Of a DNA stretch of 7,603 nt, positions 5,207 through 7,603 are shown one piece after another. Location of the stretch: contig JAIMBM010000133.1 in assembly GCA_023511475.1 (NCBI GenBank), positions 1 through 7,603 of the forward strand. Direction: 5' to 3'. The DNA comes from Anaerolineae bacterium. GTDB taxonomy: Bacteria; Chloroflexota; Anaerolineae; SpSt-313. Below the pieces are notes generated by a model that saw nothing but the letters and a program-made list of their open reading frames with translations, made no database searches and had not been told where the DNA came from. The number at the start of each line of letters is the position of its first letter. Within the stretch, counting starts at the first letter, position 1. A program made the position numbers and the translations under genes.

Positions 5207-7075
5207 TCAGTTCCCCTCAAGAGACACCGACGCGAGTCTGACCAGATGGCCATCCTCGCCCTCGGTCCGGACGAGTTCTAGCGTGTTTGGATCGTATACC
5301 CCAACAAGGAGGTCGGCTTTCTGCGGAAGGTGCAGATCGGGCGGCAGCACCAGTATGTGGTGGTCGACTACGACTTCACCGAATCGCCAGCGCTCAACAG
5401 GATACACGCCACGCACGAGCCGGCCGTCGACTTGGCCGACCTGGCTCTCGCCTGAGAACAAGCGCACTGTGATGCCCGGATCGCACGCGCCTGTACCCGG
5501 CCGCGACCAGTAAAGGGCAACCAAGTAGCGTCGACCGCCGCCACGGTCTCGCCGAAGAAACCGAAAATCGTACCCCCGTAATGTCAGGCACGGCCCAAAG
5601 TCCACTGACAAGGAATGTCCAACAGGCGTATCCCGTAGCGCTCGCACTTGTCTGCGCAACTCGAACAGGGGCCCCATGCCAGAGACAACCAGCGAATCCG
5701 CTTGCGAGGGCAGGTTGGTGACATACACAACCTCATTTCGGTTGAGAGCCTCGGCTACCGCCTCTTCGGTTAGAATCCTCGGCTGGATATCCCGCCTGAG
5801 GCCACATATCCTCTGGAAGTACACCAGTGGTGTATGCATGTTCCAGTCGCTGAAAACCACAGCCCGCTCTTCCAGCGGTGAGGCGAGCGCGTCTAGCCAG
5901 TAATCCTCAAGCCAGTAGTCGTGGCTCCTGTCCAGAGCCGGATACCTGGCCATCATGCCCGCTACTGCGGTGTATGCAATCGCTGTCGCAATAGCACCAG
6001 ACGCGCCAACTCGTATCCACCCCGGGTGCGGTACATGACGCTCGAGATACGCCACCAGTTGGTCGAGGAACAGCACGGCCCACAACAATACGAGCATGTA
6101 GGATGGTATGTAGTACATCCAGATGTTTCCGATGCGGTAGTTGAGGTTGAAGGCGAGGTGAGCTAGGTACACCAAGAAGGTCGACACCACAAGGCGACGC
6201 CGTCTCGCGAAGCCCACCAGGAGTCCTCCCGCCGCCAGGGCAAGCGCTGGCCACCCGAACTCACCCACATGCAGGTTCCGCCAGTTTCCGAATTGCTGCA
6301 GGAGTCCTTTCCATCCGCCCATGAGCCAGTATCTAGAGAAGGTTGTGCCAAGGAGAAAGTCGGCAAGTCCCTTCAGAGTCGCTAGGTCGCTGCGCCCCAA
6401 CTGGTGGGCACGGATCGGAATATACAGCCAGATCAGGTTTGGCAGAACCACTAACGCTGCGAGTCCGGCTAGATAGCGCCATCTCCTAAGATTGTGGCGC
6501 TCAAGCCAAAGGAGGTAGGCTAGCGCTGGCGTGGCGAGTACCATGGTGCGGTGATGGGTCAGTCCAACGCCGTACGCCAGTACCGCGGGCTTTACCCCCC
6601 AGTCACCATTCAGGCGGCGCAGCACAGCGTACAGGAACAGAGCGAAGAGCAACGCATTGAGCGAGTAGCTTCCCGCAACAGTCATCTGGGACCAGAAGGT
6701 CGGAGCGACGGCCATCCACAGCGCTGACGCCGCGGCAAGTGCCTTACGGCCGCTAACTTGTCTGAAGGCAAGATAGAGGACCGACAGCGTTGCTGCGCCC
6801 GCCACGGCAGAGAGCAGATTCGCGCGGTAGGCTGGGGTTCGAATCGGCAGAAAGCTCCAGAGGTGCCCCAGGATTGTGTACAGCGGGTACCCCGTAGGGT
6901 GGGCGATACCTAGTTCGGTCAGCACGAACTGGTATTCGCCAGCATCGCTCATTAGCACCGAGGGTGCGAGTGTCCGATAGTACAGTACCAGCCCGATAAT
7001 GCCAACGCCCAGGGCTGCCGCGCAGTCCAGGTCGAGACTCAGCCGACGGAGTTTGTGGACCATGAGCCCTCCCAT
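5207..7075 (-). CDS. DUF2723 family GT-C-type membrane protein (622 aa)
   Basis: This is a multi-pass membrane protein, predicted to belong to the GT-C / protein O-mannosyltransferase-like superfamily, which transfers sugars from lipid-linked donors on the outer membrane face. The family hallmark is visible near the N-terminus, just after the first membrane segment: SDAGEYQ (residues 43-49, acidic D44 and E47) followed by GIAHPTGYPLY (56-66). A second conserved-looking patch is GLTHHRT (171-177), and LYIPIRA lies at 217-223. About ten hydrophobic segments run from residue 18 to 375. The remaining 240 or so residues appear soluble and end in a beta-rich region (about 515-600) with a GEVVVDHHILVLPPDL stretch and VGVYDPNT. 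Substrate is unknown. The start is uncertain: ATG at 7075 has no good ribosome binding site, while ATG at 7063 (residue 5) has GGGAGGG 3 nt upstream. The gene stands alone, appears lower in GC than its neighbours, and has a distant promoter at about 7404. Confidence 0.88.
   Translation of the reverse strand: MGGLMVHKLRRLSLDLDCAAALGVGIIGLVLYYRTLAPSVLMSDAGEYQFVLTELGIAHPTGYPLYTILGHLWSFLPIRTPAYRANLLSAVAGAATLSVLYLAFRQVSGRKALAAASALWMAVAPTFWSQMTVAGSYSLNALLFALFLYAVLRRLNGDWGVKPAVLAYGVGLTHHRTMVLATPALAYLLWLERHNLRRWRYLAGLAALVVLPNLIWLYIPIRAHQLGRSDLATLKGLADFLLGTTFSRYWLMGGWKGLLQQFGNWRNLHVGEFGWPALALAAGGLLVGFARRRRLVVSTFLVYLAHLAFNLNYRIGNIWMYYIPSYMLVLLWAVLFLDQLVAYLERHVPHPGWIRVGASGAIATAIAYTAVAGMMARYPALDRSHDYWLEDYWLDALASPLEERAVVFSDWNMHTPLVYFQRICGLRRDIQPRILTEEAVAEALNRNEVVYVTNLPSQADSLVVSGMGPLFELRRQVRALRDTPVGHSLSVDFGPCLTLRGYDFRFLRRDRGGGRRYLVALYWSRPGTGACDPGITVRLFSGESQVGQVDGRLVRGVYPVERWRFGEVVVDHHILVLPPDLHLPQKADLLVGVYDPNTLELVRTEGEDGHLVRLASVSLEGN
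7067..7073 (-). promoter_or_regulatory. Candidate ribosome binding site favouring the internal ATG at 7063
   Basis: On the minus strand GGGAGGG is followed by CTC and ATG (7063). The spacing is tight, but the match is far better than anything before ATG 7075. If it is used, the DUF2723 protein is 618 aa. Nothing important would be lost, because the first membrane segment starts near residue 18. Confidence 0.4.
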
Positions 7076-7403
7076 CCGGAGAAATCGTGATGGCTCCCTT
7101 GTCGTCGCCCTTGTGCCAGAACGTGCGCCGCTCGGCCATGCGCTGCGCCAGCCTCATGGTGCCTCTGTTGTGCATGGCGATGGGCGCCAGCGTGGCGAAG
7201 ATCCTAACTATGTCCCGAACGCAATCCGAGGTGCGGGATAGAGAGACAAAGGCGCTACGACCCTCGAGGCCCAGCAACGTCTCCGCCTGAACCGTGCTGA
7301 CAGGAAAGCCGCGGGCCGAAGAGCCGCGCGGCACCGACTCCGAAGCGAAGCGAGGCACCTCCCAGTCGCGCCTGCTGTCGGTTGCCTGCACCTACTTCGA
7401 TGC

Positions 7404-7412
7404 AGTATACCA
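7404..7412 (-). promoter_or_regulatory. Predicted extended -10 promoter upstream of the DUF2723 gene
   Basis: On the minus strand TGGTATACT gives an extended -10 (TGn plus TATACT, five of six consensus bases). No good -35 lies 16-18 bp upstream, which is tolerable for an extended -10. Transcription would start near 7397, leaving about 320 nt before the start codon. That is either a long leader, a sign of a small unrecognised gene, or a sign that the real promoter lies nearer. Confidence 0.4.
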
Positions 7413-7540
7413 CAATGCGGCATGTTGCGACAGAATCCGCATTCATGGCGCATCTGGGCCTAGCGAGCCTCGCCATCGTCCCACCTAACGTGACTCATGG
7501 ATGTGCTGCAGAATGCGGGGCATGGCACACAAGCAACCCA

Positions 7541-7596
7541 CCGAATGAATTCGGGGCTACGGGGCCTTCGGGCGTCCGGCGGGCAGCCCCAAGGCC
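7541..7596. repeat. Nested inverted repeats at the right edge
   Basis: Three short perfect dyads overlap here: CCGAAT/ATTCGG (7541-7546 and 7549-7554, 2-nt spacer), GGGGCT/AGCCCC (7553-7558 and 7585-7590), and GGCCTT/AAGGCC (7563-7568 and 7591-7596). The cluster resembles the dispersed palindromic repeats often found between genes in GC-rich environmental bacteria, but copy number cannot be judged from one window. It may extend past the window end. Confidence 0.45.
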
Positions 7597-7603
7597 AACC
7601 GGC

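Larger units (their letters stand above)
7076..7603. other. Non-coding region upstream of the DUF2723 gene
   Basis: No gene is supported in these 528 bases. A minus-strand frame beginning with GTG at 7391 runs 212 codons but continues 320 nt into the DUF2723 gene out of frame, and no family is recognised in it. The stretch contains the extended -10 candidate near 7404 and, at the right edge, a group of nested inverted repeats. The window ends inside the repeat region, so what lies further upstream is unknown. Confidence 0.5.

Noticed and set aside
4390..5253. Minus-strand open frame of 287 codons across the intergenic region
   Set aside because: Pro/Arg/Ser-rich, out of frame with the 731-aa gene at its left end, crosses the promoter and the palindrome, and resembles no known family.
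6834..6845. GGTTCGAATC, a match to the tRNA T-loop consensus
   Set aside because: It lies in the DUF2723 coding sequence, and no acceptor stem, anticodon arm or D arm can be paired around it.
6753..7391. Minus-strand open frame of 212 codons with a GTG start upstream of DUF2723
   Set aside because: Half of it lies out of frame inside the well-supported DUF2723 gene. The upstream half is not recognisable, although a decayed small gene cannot be fully excluded.

Overview
This GC-rich bacterial window carries three convincing genes, all on the minus strand, so they read from right to left. The lineage cannot be proven from the sequence. A DUF2723 GT-C membrane protein with a beta-rich C-terminal tail, high GC and many palindromic intergenic repeats together suggest Chloroflexota (Anaerolineae-like). 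That placement is inference.

Layout from right to left. Positions 7076-7603 are upstream, non-coding DNA with a nested hairpin cluster at the right edge and a good extended -10 promoter near 7404-7412. This promoter leaves a leader of roughly 320 nt before the DUF2723 gene (5207-7075), a multi-pass membrane protein of the GT-C / PMT-like superfamily. An intergenic region (4673-5206) follows. It holds hairpins, a perfect 28-bp palindrome with a T-tract, and a promoter with a consensus TATAAT bracketed by a 7-bp inverted repeat.

That promoter should drive a two-gene operon. The first gene (2477-4672) encodes a 731-aa SF1-helicase-like protein with an intact Walker A but eroded downstream motifs. 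The second (250-2484) encodes a 744-aa UvrD/Rep-type helicase with recognisable motifs from I to VI. The two reading frames overlap by 8 nt, which suggests translational coupling. A degenerate helicase followed by an active one resembles the addB-addA order of the AddAB end-processing complex, but neither protein has the C-terminal nuclease domain. A nuclease-free, AddAB-like helicase pair is the most interesting hypothesis here.

Positions 1-249, downstream of the operon, have no gene. They hold four copies of a 13-bp core (ACCTGCGGGAGGG) in alternating orientation, forming two 95-bp inverted-repeat units with a 99-bp period and unrelated 69-nt interiors. The DUF2723 gene looks clearly lower in GC than the helicase operon: hand counts gave about 52% in two sampled 60-base lines, against 65-77% in two helicase lines.
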